Below, one piece after another: positions 1 to 7,310 of a stretch of DNA of 12,307 bases. This stretch comes from Actinomycetota bacterium (GTDB taxonomy: Bacteria; Actinomycetota; Actinomycetes; Nanopelagicales; Nanopelagicaceae), in contig SYAM01000030.1 in NCBI GenBank assembly GCA_005787645.1, positions 1 to 12,307 on the forward strand, read 5' to 3'. The position numbers and the translations under genes were made by a program. Positions within the stretch are counted from its first letter, which is position 1. Every line of letters starts with the position of its first letter. A model generated the notes under the pieces. It did not search any database. It was not told the DNA's origin and worked only from the letters and a program-made list of their open reading frames with translations.

Positions 1-207
1 GTCAAGATCAAAGAAGGCATTTCGACAGAGAATGCAAAGAAGCTCGCTAAATTCCTCCGTGATAGCGGCCCGAAATCATTAAAAACTCAGATTCAAGGCG
101 AAGAGCTTCGAGTCTCCTCTAAAAGCAGAGATGACCTCCAGGAAGCAATTGCGCTGGTCAAAGCAGAGACCTGGGATTTCGCACCTCAATTCACTAACTA
201 CCGATAA
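1..207 (+). CDS. yajQ: YajQ family nucleotide-binding protein, C-terminal part (5' end outside window)
   Basis: The frame is open from the first base and stops at TAA 205-207, giving the last 68 residues of a protein. The visible segment contains KIKEGISTENAKKLAKFLRD, then GEELRVSSKSRDDLQEAI, and ends in a WDFAPQFTNYR tail. This is the typical C-terminal half of the YajQ/UPF0234 family, whose E. coli member also ends in a QF-NFR-like tail. Family members are small cytosolic proteins of about 160 residues that bind nucleotides; some proteobacterial members bind cyclic di-GMP and act with a transcription factor. That role is not established for actinobacteria and is not implied here. Only about 40 percent of the expected length is in the window, so the start, promoter and N-terminal domain cannot be judged. 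The next gene follows after 23 nt on the same strand, so co-transcription with rarD is likely. Confidence 0.85.
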   Translation, partial: VKIKEGISTENAKKLAKFLRDSGPKSLKTQIQGEELRVSSKSRDDLQEAIALVKAETWDFAPQFTNYR

Positions 208-219
208 CTCACATTAACC

Positions 220-228
220 AAAGGAGGT
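220..228 (+). promoter_or_regulatory. Strong Shine-Dalgarno for rarD
   Basis: The sequence AAAGGAGGT is a nine-base match to the complement of the usual bacterial 16S rRNA 3' tail. It lies just before GTG 231-233. Only three bases separate the GGAGG core from the start codon, which is tighter than the usual five to nine. No other in-frame start is better placed, since the next candidate is TTG at 252. The site therefore supports the GTG start. Confidence 0.8.
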
Positions 229-230
229 AA

Positions 231-1127
231 GTGAACAAGTATCAGAGTGGATTGTTCTATGGCTTGTTCGCATACATCATCTGGGGTGCGCTGCCGATCT
301 ATTGGGGTTGGATGCGGGCTGCGAGCGCATGGGAGATCATCGCGCACAGGGCAATTTGGTCGCTGGTCGTCTGTTGGTTTGCGCTTGCTTTCAGAAACCA
401 ACTCAAGTCTGCAGTGACAATCCTTCGGACTCCCCGAATGTTCTTCCTCCTTGCACTGACTGCAGGGCTCGTGGCAGGAAATTGGGCAATCTACATTTGG
501 TCGGTAACAGTTGATCGAATTGTCGAATCATCCTTGGGCTATTACATCACTCCTTTAATGAATGTTGCCTTTGGGGTGATCATCCTTCGAGAAAGAATGC
601 GAGTCCTGCAATGGATTGCCGTTGCAATCGCAGCTATCGGGGTGGGGGCGCTGACCTATGACTATGGCCAGTTGCCTCTCATCGCACTCGGCCTTGCCTG
701 TACCTGGGGCATGTACAGCGTGATCAAGAAGAAATTGGATGTTGATCCGCTTACAGGTTTAGCAATTGAGACAATTTTTGCGGCAATTCCAACGCTAATA
801 TTCCTAGTCAACCTTGAGTTCGAGGGGCGCGCCCAATTTGGTTCAGGGTTGTGGATCTCCATAGGACTAGCGACTGCAGGGCTAGCGACTGTCCTGCCAC
901 TTCTTGCATTCAATAATGCAGCGGTAAGCCTTCCTTTAACAACATTGGGATTAATGCAGTACATCACTCCCACGGTCATGTTCCTTGTGGGCGTGTTTAT
1001 CAATCACGAAGAAATGTCTGGTTCGCGATGGATCGGCTTTTTGACAATCTGGTTGGCGCTGAGCTTCCTTGCTACAGATATGGTTCGCTCAGGAAGATCG
1101 GGAGACAAGAGCATCACACATAGTTAA
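231..1127 (+). CDS. rarD: RarD-type EamA/DMT family membrane transporter
   Basis: This gene encodes a 298-residue protein that is almost entirely hydrophobic, with about ten predicted membrane segments, as expected for the drug/metabolite transporter superfamily. The N-terminus has the RarD pattern: GLFYGLFAYIIWGALPIYW, followed by EIIAHRAIWSL at about residues 35-45. A second-half EamA segment is visible around SLPLTTLGLMQYITPTVMF. The length matches the family (E. coli RarD is about 296 residues). RarD proteins are inner-membrane permeases first linked to chloramphenicol sensitivity; their substrate is not settled, so none is assigned. The start is GTG behind a strong ribosome site. Spacing suggests co-transcription with the yajQ-family gene. 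The last 12 codons and the stop overlap the 3' end of the convergent polyprenyl synthase gene. A 15-bp tandem duplication (GLATA then GLATV) lies within a membrane segment. Confidence 0.9.
   Translation: MNKYQSGLFYGLFAYIIWGALPIYWGWMRAASAWEIIAHRAIWSLVVCWFALAFRNQLKSAVTILRTPRMFFLLALTAGLVAGNWAIYIWSVTVDRIVESSLGYYITPLMNVAFGVIILRERMRVLQWIAVAIAAIGVGALTYDYGQLPLIALGLACTWGMYSVIKKKLDVDPLTGLAIETIFAAIPTLIFLVNLEFEGRAQFGSGLWISIGLATAGLATVLPLLAFNNAAVSLPLTTLGLMQYITPTVMFLVGVFINHEEMSGSRWIGFLTIWLALSFLATDMVRSGRSGDKSITHS
862..891 (+). repeat. 15-bp tandem repeat inside rarD
   Basis: The ten bases CTAGCGACTG occur at 867-876 and again at 882-891, a period of 15 bases, or exactly five codons. The encoded peptide is GLATAGLATV, within a predicted membrane helix. 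The repeat keeps frame and leaves the helix composition unchanged. It looks like a small in-frame duplication or chance similarity of alanine/leucine-rich codons. Confidence 0.6.
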
Positions 1128-2072
1128 TAGCCCTTCAGTTGTTCCATTTAAGGGCAAAGTGCCCAATTTCTTCCGTGCACTCTCGGCATACTGCATAGTG
1201 ATTTTCTTCGCCTCATTAAGCGCCTGATGGTTTCGTAACTCCTTGAGCGCATAGGTGACATCATCTTCATCGGTGATAGGGCCGGCCAGTAATCCAAGCA
1301 GACGTGCATCTTCTGCTTTGGACATTCGTTGCACTAATAAAGTAACGAGCGTCGGAACTCCCTCACGTAGATCGGTTCCTGGTGTCTTGCCCGATTGGTT
1401 AGATGAACTTTCAATATCGATTACATCGTCAGCTAATTGAAATGCAATCCCCAATTCCTCACTGAAACTCACGAGCGTCTCGACTATCTCAGGATGCGCT
1501 CCAGACAAATATCCACCATAACGCGCGCAAAGACCGAAGAGCGAACCAGTTTTTTCAGCAACTACTCGCAAATAATATTCAAGCGAATCTTCACCCGCCG
1601 GCGGTCCCTGAGTCTCCATAATCTGACCAATCACCAACCGCTCAAATGTCATCGCCTGGTGTCGGACCGCATCAGGACCGAGATCGGCGAGCAACAACGA
1701 TGACTTCGCAAAAAGGTAGTCACCAGTCAAGATAGCGACCGAATTTCCCCAGCGCTTATTGGCGCTCTCCACGCCCCGACGAAGTGGTGCTTCATCCATG
1801 ACATCATCGTGATAGAGAGTGGCTAAGTGGGTTAATTCCACCACTACTGCCGCTTTAATGATCTCTTCTCGTGTTGGGTCACCGTAATTAGATGCCAACA
1901 AGGTAAGTAATGGACGAAATCTCTTTCCACCTGCAGAAATCAAATGTCGGGAAGTTTCAGTTGCAAAAGGGAGTGAGCCAGCGGCATGGTCGTAGAGAAA
2001 CTCCTCGACCGCTTGCATTCGCGCAGTTAGGTCGCGCTCAACCTCTGCTGAAAGAGTAGGCAGAGTGACCAT
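1089..2072 (-). CDS. Long-chain (E)-polyprenyl diphosphate synthase
   Basis: This 327-residue protein is a trans-isoprenyl diphosphate synthase that elongates allylic diphosphates with isopentenyl diphosphate in the cytosol. Visible motifs are GGKRFRP at residues 48-54, the first aspartate-rich motif DDVMD at 89-93 with RRG at 98-100, a KT pair at 174-175, and the second aspartate-rich motif DDVID at 215-219. The fifth residue before the first motif is alanine (A84) rather than a bulky aromatic, which fits a long-chain product (heptaprenyl to nonaprenyl type, as in IspB, HepT or GrcC). The exact chain length cannot be read. ATG 2070-2072 follows the nuoN stop by 9 nt. Its AGAGGG ribosome site (2077-2082) reaches into that stop codon, so it is probably the last gene of the complex I operon and makes the menaquinone tail. 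Its last 12 codons and stop overlap rarD. Confidence 0.92.
   Translation of the reverse strand: MVTLPTLSAEVERDLTARMQAVEEFLYDHAAGSLPFATETSRHLISAGGKRFRPLLTLLASNYGDPTREEIIKAAVVVELTHLATLYHDDVMDEAPLRRGVESANKRWGNSVAILTGDYLFAKSSLLLADLGPDAVRHQAMTFERLVIGQIMETQGPPAGEDSLEYYLRVVAEKTGSLFGLCARYGGYLSGAHPEIVETLVSFSEELGIAFQLADDVIDIESSSNQSGKTPGTDLREGVPTLVTLLVQRMSKAEDARLLGLLAGPITDEDDVTYALKELRNHQALNEAKKITMQYAESARKKLGTLPLNGTTEGLLTMCDALVSRSS
1130..1164 (+). terminator. Possible weak terminator after rarD (competing small hairpins)
   Basis: Three bases past the rarD stop, GCCCTT (1130-1135) can pair with AAGGGC (1150-1155) across a 14-base loop. GGGC (1152-1155) can instead pair with GCCC (1161-1164) across five bases, followed by AATTTCTT. 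The stems are short and the T-run is interrupted, so this is at best a weak intrinsic terminator for rarD. It lies inside the coding region of the opposing polyprenyl synthase gene, so its sequence is also constrained by protein coding. It may have no function. Confidence 0.25.
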
Positions 2073-2081
2073 TGAACCCTC

Positions 2082-3599
2082 TTAACCGGCAACAAAGATT
2101 GCCAGTGAATCAATTACGTTGATTACTGGTTGCGGGAAGATACCTAAAATCAAAGTAGCAAGGGCACAGACTCCAATTGCTATTGCAGTCATGGGCGAAG
2201 GAATCATCACTGATGTGCCATCTTCCTGAGGATCGTTAAAATACATCAAGACAACGATTCGAATATAGAAGAATGCAGCAATTGCAGATGCAAGGACACC
2301 TGCAATAACTACCGAGATATTCCCACTCTCGTATGCCGATGAGAAAATTGCGAACTTACCGACAAATCCTGAGGTAAGGGGAATTCCCGCTAGCGCCAAC
2401 AAGAAGAGGGTGAAAATGCCGGCAATCAATGGTGAACGCTTACCCAATCCGCTCCATCGATTAAGGTCAGTTACTTCACCACCTGCATCACGGACCAGCG
2501 TGACTATTGCGAAGGTTCCAAGTGTGGTGAATCCATACGTTGCTAAGTAAAGTAAAGTCGCTTCAACACCAGATTTATTGAAAGCAACAATGCCGGTGAG
2601 TAAAAATCCCGAGTGAGCAATCGCTGAATACGCGAGAACACGTTTTACATCTTTCTGTGCGATTGCCACGATAGTGCCGATTGCCATTGTGAGAATCGAG
2701 ACCACGATGATAATCGGGCGCCAGGTCCAGACCATTCCGCCGATAGTCGCGTAGAAGATCCTCAAGAAGGCGCCGAATGCAGCTACCTTCGTCACCGCTG
2801 CCATGAAGGCTGTGATGGGAGTTGGAGCGCCTTGATACACATCAGGGGTCCATGAGTGGAATGGCGCTGCTGAAACCTTGAAGAGCAAGCCGACGGTCAG
2901 AGTCGCCAAGCCCACCAAGAGGAAGAGGTCATTACCAGGAGCGGTGCTGATTTGAACCTTGATTCCCTCGAAGGTAGTTGTGCCGGCATAGCCGTAAAGG
3001 AAGGCCGAACCAAAGAGGAAGAAAGCAGAGGAGAAGGCTCCGAGAAGGAAATATTTCAAAGCCGCCTCTTGTGAGAGTAGTCGACGGCGTTGTGAGAGCC
3101 CTGCCATCAAATACAACGGGAGTGAGAGGACTTCTAGCGCCACAAAAAGAGTGATCAAGTCGTTTGCTGCCGGGAATAGCAGCGCTCCACCTATCGCAAA
3201 GAGGGTGAGCGGAAAGACCTCGGTTTGTTGTAATCCCGATGCAAGTGCACGTTGCTCATCTGCCGAGCCAGGAAGAGTCGATGCTTGAGCAGTAAATGAT
3301 TGAAAACCACGTTCCGCGATGAGCAGTAATCCAAGAAGAGAGAAGACCAAAATTGTTCCTTGAAGGACAACGCTCACTCCATCGACCGCAACGGATCCTT
3401 CTGCAAATCTTCCCGATACATCCTTGTTGAGCGCTACCGAGAGAATTCCTAATCCAATTGCTGAAAATGACAAGGTCGTCTGGATTACATAGCGATACTT
3501 ACGTGAGACAAATGCCTCTACAAGTACAGCAATAACTCCGGCTGCTAGCAGGATCAGGACTGGCGCGAGTACTGCATACTCAATTTTCGGAGCTGGCAT
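2082..3599 (-). CDS. nuoN: NADH-quinone oxidoreductase subunit N
   Basis: This 505-residue multi-spanning protein is the antiporter-like subunit of complex I nearest the membrane-arm core, one of three that move protons. It is recognised by LEVLSLPLYLMAG around the conserved membrane glutamate E156, by LKYFLLGAFSSAFFLFG with K182, and by the second half-channel signature APFHSWTPDVYQGAPTPI (about residues 245-262) with H248, preceded by K241 and followed by K271. These charged residues form the polar axis used for proton transfer in the family. Length is typical. ATG 3597-3599 shares one base with the nuoM stop (TAATG). A good GAGGGAG ribosome site at 3607-3613 stands seven bases upstream. 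The order L-M-N is the standard one. No frameshift or missing key residue is seen. Confidence 0.95.
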   Translation of the reverse strand: MPAPKIEYAVLAPVLILLAAGVIAVLVEAFVSRKYRYVIQTTLSFSAIGLGILSVALNKDVSGRFAEGSVAVDGVSVVLQGTILVFSLLGLLLIAERGFQSFTAQASTLPGSADEQRALASGLQQTEVFPLTLFAIGGALLFPAANDLITLFVALEVLSLPLYLMAGLSQRRRLLSQEAALKYFLLGAFSSAFFLFGSAFLYGYAGTTTFEGIKVQISTAPGNDLFLLVGLATLTVGLLFKVSAAPFHSWTPDVYQGAPTPITAFMAAVTKVAAFGAFLRIFYATIGGMVWTWRPIIIVVSILTMAIGTIVAIAQKDVKRVLAYSAIAHSGFLLTGIVAFNKSGVEATLLYLATYGFTTLGTFAIVTLVRDAGGEVTDLNRWSGLGKRSPLIAGIFTLFLLALAGIPLTSGFVGKFAIFSSAYESGNISVVIAGVLASAIAAFFYIRIVVLMYFNDPQEDGTSVMIPSPMTAIAIGVCALATLILGIFPQPVINVIDSLAIFVAG

Positions 3600-5098
3600 T
3601 ATTTATCTCCCTCAATATTGAGTGCGGCTACAGATGCTTGCGCACCAGGATTGATCACATTTAGTAGAACCTGTGGGAAGAAGCCGAACGCGATGATAAG
3701 CGCAATAACGGGTGCGATGGCAATCTTCTCGCGAAGATTGAGGTCTTTGAGATTCTCATTTCCCGGAAGAACCGGACCATGAAGCGCACGTTGGACTGGA
3801 ATCAAGATGTATAGCGCAGCCAGGATGATCCCGAGGGTTCCAATCACCGCTGCGACTGGATATCGAACGAAGGTGCCTACCAAAACTAAGAATTCACTGA
3901 CGAACGATGAGAGGCCAGGCAAGGCCAAACTTGAGAGGCCTGCAATGAAGAAGGTCCACGCAAGTAGCGGAGTGACTCGTTGTAGCCCACCAAAATCGGC
4001 GACTTTGGATGAGTTTCGGCGTGCAATCATCCATCCCGCGATCAAAAATAGCGCGGCAGTAGAGAATCCATGGTTGACCATATAAAGGATCGACCCTGAT
4101 TGACCTTGAGCCGTGAATGCGAAGATACCTAACGTAATGAATCCAAAGTGCGAGATGGAAGTATAAGAAATCAATCGCTTGATATCTCCATTGCTCTGCC
4201 ATATTGCAAGGAATGCGCCATAGAAGATGGAGATCAAAGAGAGCACGATGATTGTTGGTCCAAGTTGCTTGGATGCATCAGGGAAAAGTGAGAGACAGAA
4301 GCGAATCATTCCGTACGTGCCGACTTTATCGAGTACTCCCAATAAGAGCACCGAAGTTCCAGGAGTCGCTGCCTTTGCTGCATCTGGCAGCCAGGTGTGG
4401 AAGGGCCAGAGTGGTGCTTTGATTGCAAATGCGATGAAGAAACCAAGGAAGAGGAGTAATTCCGTCTGATTATTGAGGCTTAGTTTCTGCAACTCACTGA
4501 CATCAAAGGTTGCTGCACCTAGTTGATCGCCGCTGACCACATAAAGGCCGATAATTGAAGCCAACATCAGCAGACCACCGAAGAGTGAATAGAGCAGGAA
4601 TTTCACTGCCGCAGCCGCACGTTCTCCACTTCCATAGCCACCAATGAGGAAATAAACCGGAATCAACATGGCCTCAAAAAATAGATAGAAAAGGAATATG
4701 TCAGTTGCAGCAAAGACACCAATCATCATCGTTTCAAGTATGAGTAAGAGTGCGAAGAAGGTTTTTACGCTCCAGCGTCCACCTTCTGCCTCGTTCCAAC
4801 ATGCCAGAATCACAACAGGAGTAAGGATGAGCGCAAGCAGGATGAGAAGAAGCGCCATCCCATCAACGCCTAATCCATAATTGATGCCAAATGCAGGAAT
4901 CCATGAGTATTTCTCGACGAACTGGAATCCACTCACTCCGCGATCAAAAGATGTGGCCATTGCAAGGCCAGCAACTGCAACCAGCGATGAGATGCCAAGG
5001 GCCAATTGCTTCGCAAGCACCTCTTTCTCCCGTGGTAAAAGGAATACTGCTGCGCTACCAATGAGAGGCAATAAACCAAGAATCGTCAACCAATTCAT
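3599..5098 (-). CDS. nuoM: NADH-quinone oxidoreductase subunit M
   Basis: This is the middle antiporter-like proton-pumping subunit of the complex I membrane arm, 499 residues with about 14 membrane segments. The protein begins MNWLTILGLLPLIG, a normal first helix. Key features are FEAMLIPVYFLIGGYG with the conserved E142, K166 in the next helix, K227, PFHTWLPDA (about 232-240) with H234, and K258 in GVLDKVG. The TPGTSVLLLG version after the PFHTWLPDA motif differs from the APTAGSV type of proteobacteria and is, from memory, usual in actinobacteria. I chose ATG 5096-5098, which overlaps the nuoL stop as ATGA. The open frame continues upstream to 5152, but that adds 18 hydrophilic, cysteine-rich residues lying inside the nuoL coding region and unlike any NuoM N-terminus. 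No strong ribosome site is seen, so translation is probably coupled to nuoL. Confidence 0.94.
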   Translation of the reverse strand: MNWLTILGLLPLIGSAAVFLLPREKEVLAKQLALGISSLVAVAGLAMATSFDRGVSGFQFVEKYSWIPAFGINYGLGVDGMALLLILLALILTPVVILACWNEAEGGRWSVKTFFALLLILETMMIGVFAATDIFLFYLFFEAMLIPVYFLIGGYGSGERAAAAVKFLLYSLFGGLLMLASIIGLYVVSGDQLGAATFDVSELQKLSLNNQTELLLFLGFFIAFAIKAPLWPFHTWLPDAAKAATPGTSVLLLGVLDKVGTYGMIRFCLSLFPDASKQLGPTIIVLSLISIFYGAFLAIWQSNGDIKRLISYTSISHFGFITLGIFAFTAQGQSGSILYMVNHGFSTAALFLIAGWMIARRNSSKVADFGGLQRVTPLLAWTFFIAGLSSLALPGLSSFVSEFLVLVGTFVRYPVAAVIGTLGIILAALYILIPVQRALHGPVLPGNENLKDLNLREKIAIAPVIALIIAFGFFPQVLLNVINPGAQASVAALNIEGDK

Positions 5099-7008
5099 AG
5101 TGACATCACCGCAATCGCAGCAAGAATTCCAACTGCGCCTACGGTTATCCAAAGCGCGTAGGAGCGAACAAATCCAGTCTGCGTCTTTCGAAGGCCGGAG
5201 GCAACATCTAGGGTTATCGATCCCACTCCCCGAACTGCGCCATCAATTACCTTCTCGTCTATGACAGCTAACGCTTTAGTCAACTCTTGGCCTGGGCGCA
5301 TGAAGAGTGTTTCGTTGAACTCATCTTGTAGCAGATCCCGTCGAGCGACCTTAGTCCATAGCGATACATCACTTGGCGCTACAGCAGGGATTGCCTTGCC
5401 TCGGCCATATTTCGCAATAGCAATCGAAACTCCGATTGCAACAGCAGTCAGCGCGAGCGCTGATACCACTATTGGCGGAAGGAGATGTTCCTTTTCACCA
5501 TGCCCTGATTCTCCCGAATGAAATATAGGAGAGAGGAAGTTGATAAAACGATCACCCATATTGAAGAAGAATCCTGCGCTTACAGATCCAATTGCGAGCA
5601 CAATCATGGGAATGGTCATGAGAGCAGGAGATTCGTGAGGATGCGCTCCAGCCTCCCAACGCTTTGCACCGAAGAAGGTCATCAACATCACTCGTGACAT
5701 ATAAAAAGCGGTAATCGCTGCACCGAGCAGGGTAATTGAGCCCAAGATGATTCCTTTGGCACCACCAGCATCGAGCGCGATTTCAATGATTTTATCTTTG
5801 GAATAGAAACCAGCAAAAGGTGGGACGCCAATGATTGCAAGATATCCAAGTCCGAAAGTTGCGAAGGTGATGGGCATGTACTTTCTTAGCCCACCATATT
5901 TACGCATATCTACCTCATCATTCATGCCGTGCATGACTGATCCTGCACCTAGGAACATCCCTGCTTTGAAGAAACCATGGGTCAAAAGATGCATCATCGC
6001 GAACGCATATCCAACCGGACCTAGTCCCGTTGCGAGGATCATGTAGCCGATTTGTGACATCGTCGAGGCGGCTAGGGCCTTCTTGATGTCATCTTTTGCC
6101 ATACCGATGATTGCGCCGAAGAGGAGCGTGATTGCGCCAACGATCACAACGCATAGTTGGGCGACAGAGGCGGCATCAAAGACGAAATGTGATCGCGAGA
6201 TTAGATACACGCCGGCAGTAACCATCGTCGCCGCGTGAATAAGTGCGGAAACTGGCGTTGGACCTGCCATCGCATCTCCCAACCATGCTTGAAGTGGGAA
6301 TTGCGCCGATTTACCAACAGCAGCGAGTAAGAGCGCTAGGCCAAGAGTGTTGAGCGCCAACGAACTGGTCTGACCTGCCTCTATGCCTTCTGCGACCCCG
6401 CTAAATGAGACAGAACCAAATTGCACGAAAGCAATCATGACTGCCAATGAGAGCCCCACATCACCAACTCGGTTTGCGATAAATGCTTTCTTGGCTGCTG
6501 TTGCATACGTGGGCTTCTGATTCCAGAAGCCAATCAGCAAGTAAGAGGCAAGACCTACGCCTTCCCAGCCAACGTACAAACTTAAGTACGAATCACCTAA
6601 TACAAGTAAGAGCATTGCGGCGATAAAGAAGTTGAGATAGGCAAAGAATCTGCGGCGATCCTTATCGTGCGACATGTATGCAATCGAGTAGATGTGAATA
6701 AGCGTTCCGACTCCAGTGATCAAAAGTACGAAACAGACTGAAAGTTGATCCAATAACAATGTTGCACCCACATTGAAATTTCCTACTTCAATCCAGGTAA
6801 ATAGCGGTTGCGTTACTGCGCGATTTTCTGGCGCCCGACCAAGCATTGCCAAGAATTCGATGACACCTACAGCGAAGGCTGCTGTTGAGGCAAGAGTGCC
6901 GATGATGTGGCCAACTTTGTCCAAAGCCCGTCCACCCAAAAGCAAAAGTGCAGCGCTAAATAGAGGAATCGCAATTAGAAAAACGAGCATTTGTGAGGTT
7001 ACATTCAT
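5095..7008 (-). CDS. nuoL: NADH-quinone oxidoreductase subunit L
   Basis: This 637-residue protein is the distal antiporter-like subunit of complex I and carries the long lateral helix that runs along the membrane arm. Visible hallmarks are YVGWEGVGLASYLLIGFW with the conserved E149, the KK pair at 173-174 before NRVGD (179-183), K233, PLQAWLGDAMAGPTPVSALI (238-257), and H258 just after. The C-terminal 100 or so residues form an amphipathic stretch and a final hydrophobic helix ending AAIAVMSL, as expected for the lateral helix and its anchor. ATG 7006-7008 overlaps the nuoK stop by one base (TAATG), and the TGA overlaps the nuoM start. There is no convincing Shine-Dalgarno sequence just upstream, so coupling to nuoK is likely. 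Length is within the usual range, and the gene is intact. Confidence 0.96.
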   Translation of the reverse strand: MNVTSQMLVFLIAIPLFSAALLLLGGRALDKVGHIIGTLASTAAFAVGVIEFLAMLGRAPENRAVTQPLFTWIEVGNFNVGATLLLDQLSVCFVLLITGVGTLIHIYSIAYMSHDKDRRRFFAYLNFFIAAMLLLVLGDSYLSLYVGWEGVGLASYLLIGFWNQKPTYATAAKKAFIANRVGDVGLSLAVMIAFVQFGSVSFSGVAEGIEAGQTSSLALNTLGLALLLAAVGKSAQFPLQAWLGDAMAGPTPVSALIHAATMVTAGVYLISRSHFVFDAASVAQLCVVIVGAITLLFGAIIGMAKDDIKKALAASTMSQIGYMILATGLGPVGYAFAMMHLLTHGFFKAGMFLGAGSVMHGMNDEVDMRKYGGLRKYMPITFATFGLGYLAIIGVPPFAGFYSKDKIIEIALDAGGAKGIILGSITLLGAAITAFYMSRVMLMTFFGAKRWEAGAHPHESPALMTIPMIVLAIGSVSAGFFFNMGDRFINFLSPIFHSGESGHGEKEHLLPPIVVSALALTAVAIGVSIAIAKYGRGKAIPAVAPSDVSLWTKVARRDLLQDEFNETLFMRPGQELTKALAVIDEKVIDGAVRGVGSITLDVASGLRKTQTGFVRSYALWITVGAVGILAAIAVMSL

Positions 7009-7307
7009 TAGAGCTTCAACAATCGTGCATCATCAACAGAGGCTGATCGACGTGATCGATAGATAGTGACAATGATTGCCAAGCCAACAACTACCTCGCA
7101 GGCGGCAACGACCATGGTGAAGAAGGCAAATATTTGCCCATCGATTGACCCATTCATACGTGCGAAAGTGACGAAAGCAAGATTTGATGCATTCAACATC
7201 AGCTCGATGCACATAAAAACGACGATTGCATTCCGTCGGATCAGAACACCCGCTGCACCAATTGTGAATAACAGGGCAGAGAGGTAGAGGTAGTAATCCA
7301 GGGACAT
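7008..7307 (-). CDS. nuoK: NADH-quinone oxidoreductase subunit K
   Basis: This small three-helix subunit of the complex I membrane arm (99 residues, MrpC/MnhC-like) sits between NuoJ and NuoN. The two buried glutamates needed for proton transfer are present: E35 in FMCIELMLNASN and E71 in AACEVVVGLAI. They correspond to E36 and E72 of the E. coli subunit. The family-typical GQIFAFFTMVVAA precedes the second one. ATG 7305-7307 lies three bases after the nuoJ stop. An AGGAG ribosome site (7314-7318), located over the last nuoJ codons, has a six-base spacer. The stop shares a base with the nuoL start. Length is exactly what the family shows. Confidence 0.96.
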   Translation of the reverse strand: MSLDYYLYLSALLFTIGAAGVLIRRNAIVVFMCIELMLNASNLAFVTFARMNGSIDGQIFAFFTMVVAACEVVVGLAIIVTIYRSRRSASVDDARLLKL

Positions 7308-7310
7308 GAT

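Noticed and set aside
208..230. Possible promoter or terminator between yajQ and rarD
   Set aside because: The 23-base gap holds the ribosome site and too little else for -35/-10 elements or a hairpin, so readthrough from yajQ is more likely.
198..401. Open frame of 67 codons on the - strand across the yajQ-rarD junction
   Set aside because: It is antisense to the end of yajQ and the start of rarD, has no homology signal by eye, and would block the clear rarD ribosome site region.
3894..4202. Open frame of 102 codons on the - strand inside nuoM in another frame
   Set aside because: It is an alternate frame of nuoM with no separate start signal. The nuoM frame carries all family motifs without interruption.
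4881..5264. Open frame of 127 codons on the + strand spanning the nuoM/nuoL junction
   Set aside because: It lies antisense to two intact conserved genes, has no ribosome site of note and encodes a low-complexity, arginine/serine-rich product typical of a shadow frame.
3599..7008. Possibility that the NuoL/M/N-like genes are Mrp antiporter or hydrogenase subunits
   Set aside because: They stand in the order K-L-M-N directly behind nuoG-H-I-J with cluster-bearing NuoG and NuoI, and no Mrp-specific (MrpB/E/F/G) or hydrogenase subunit genes are present.
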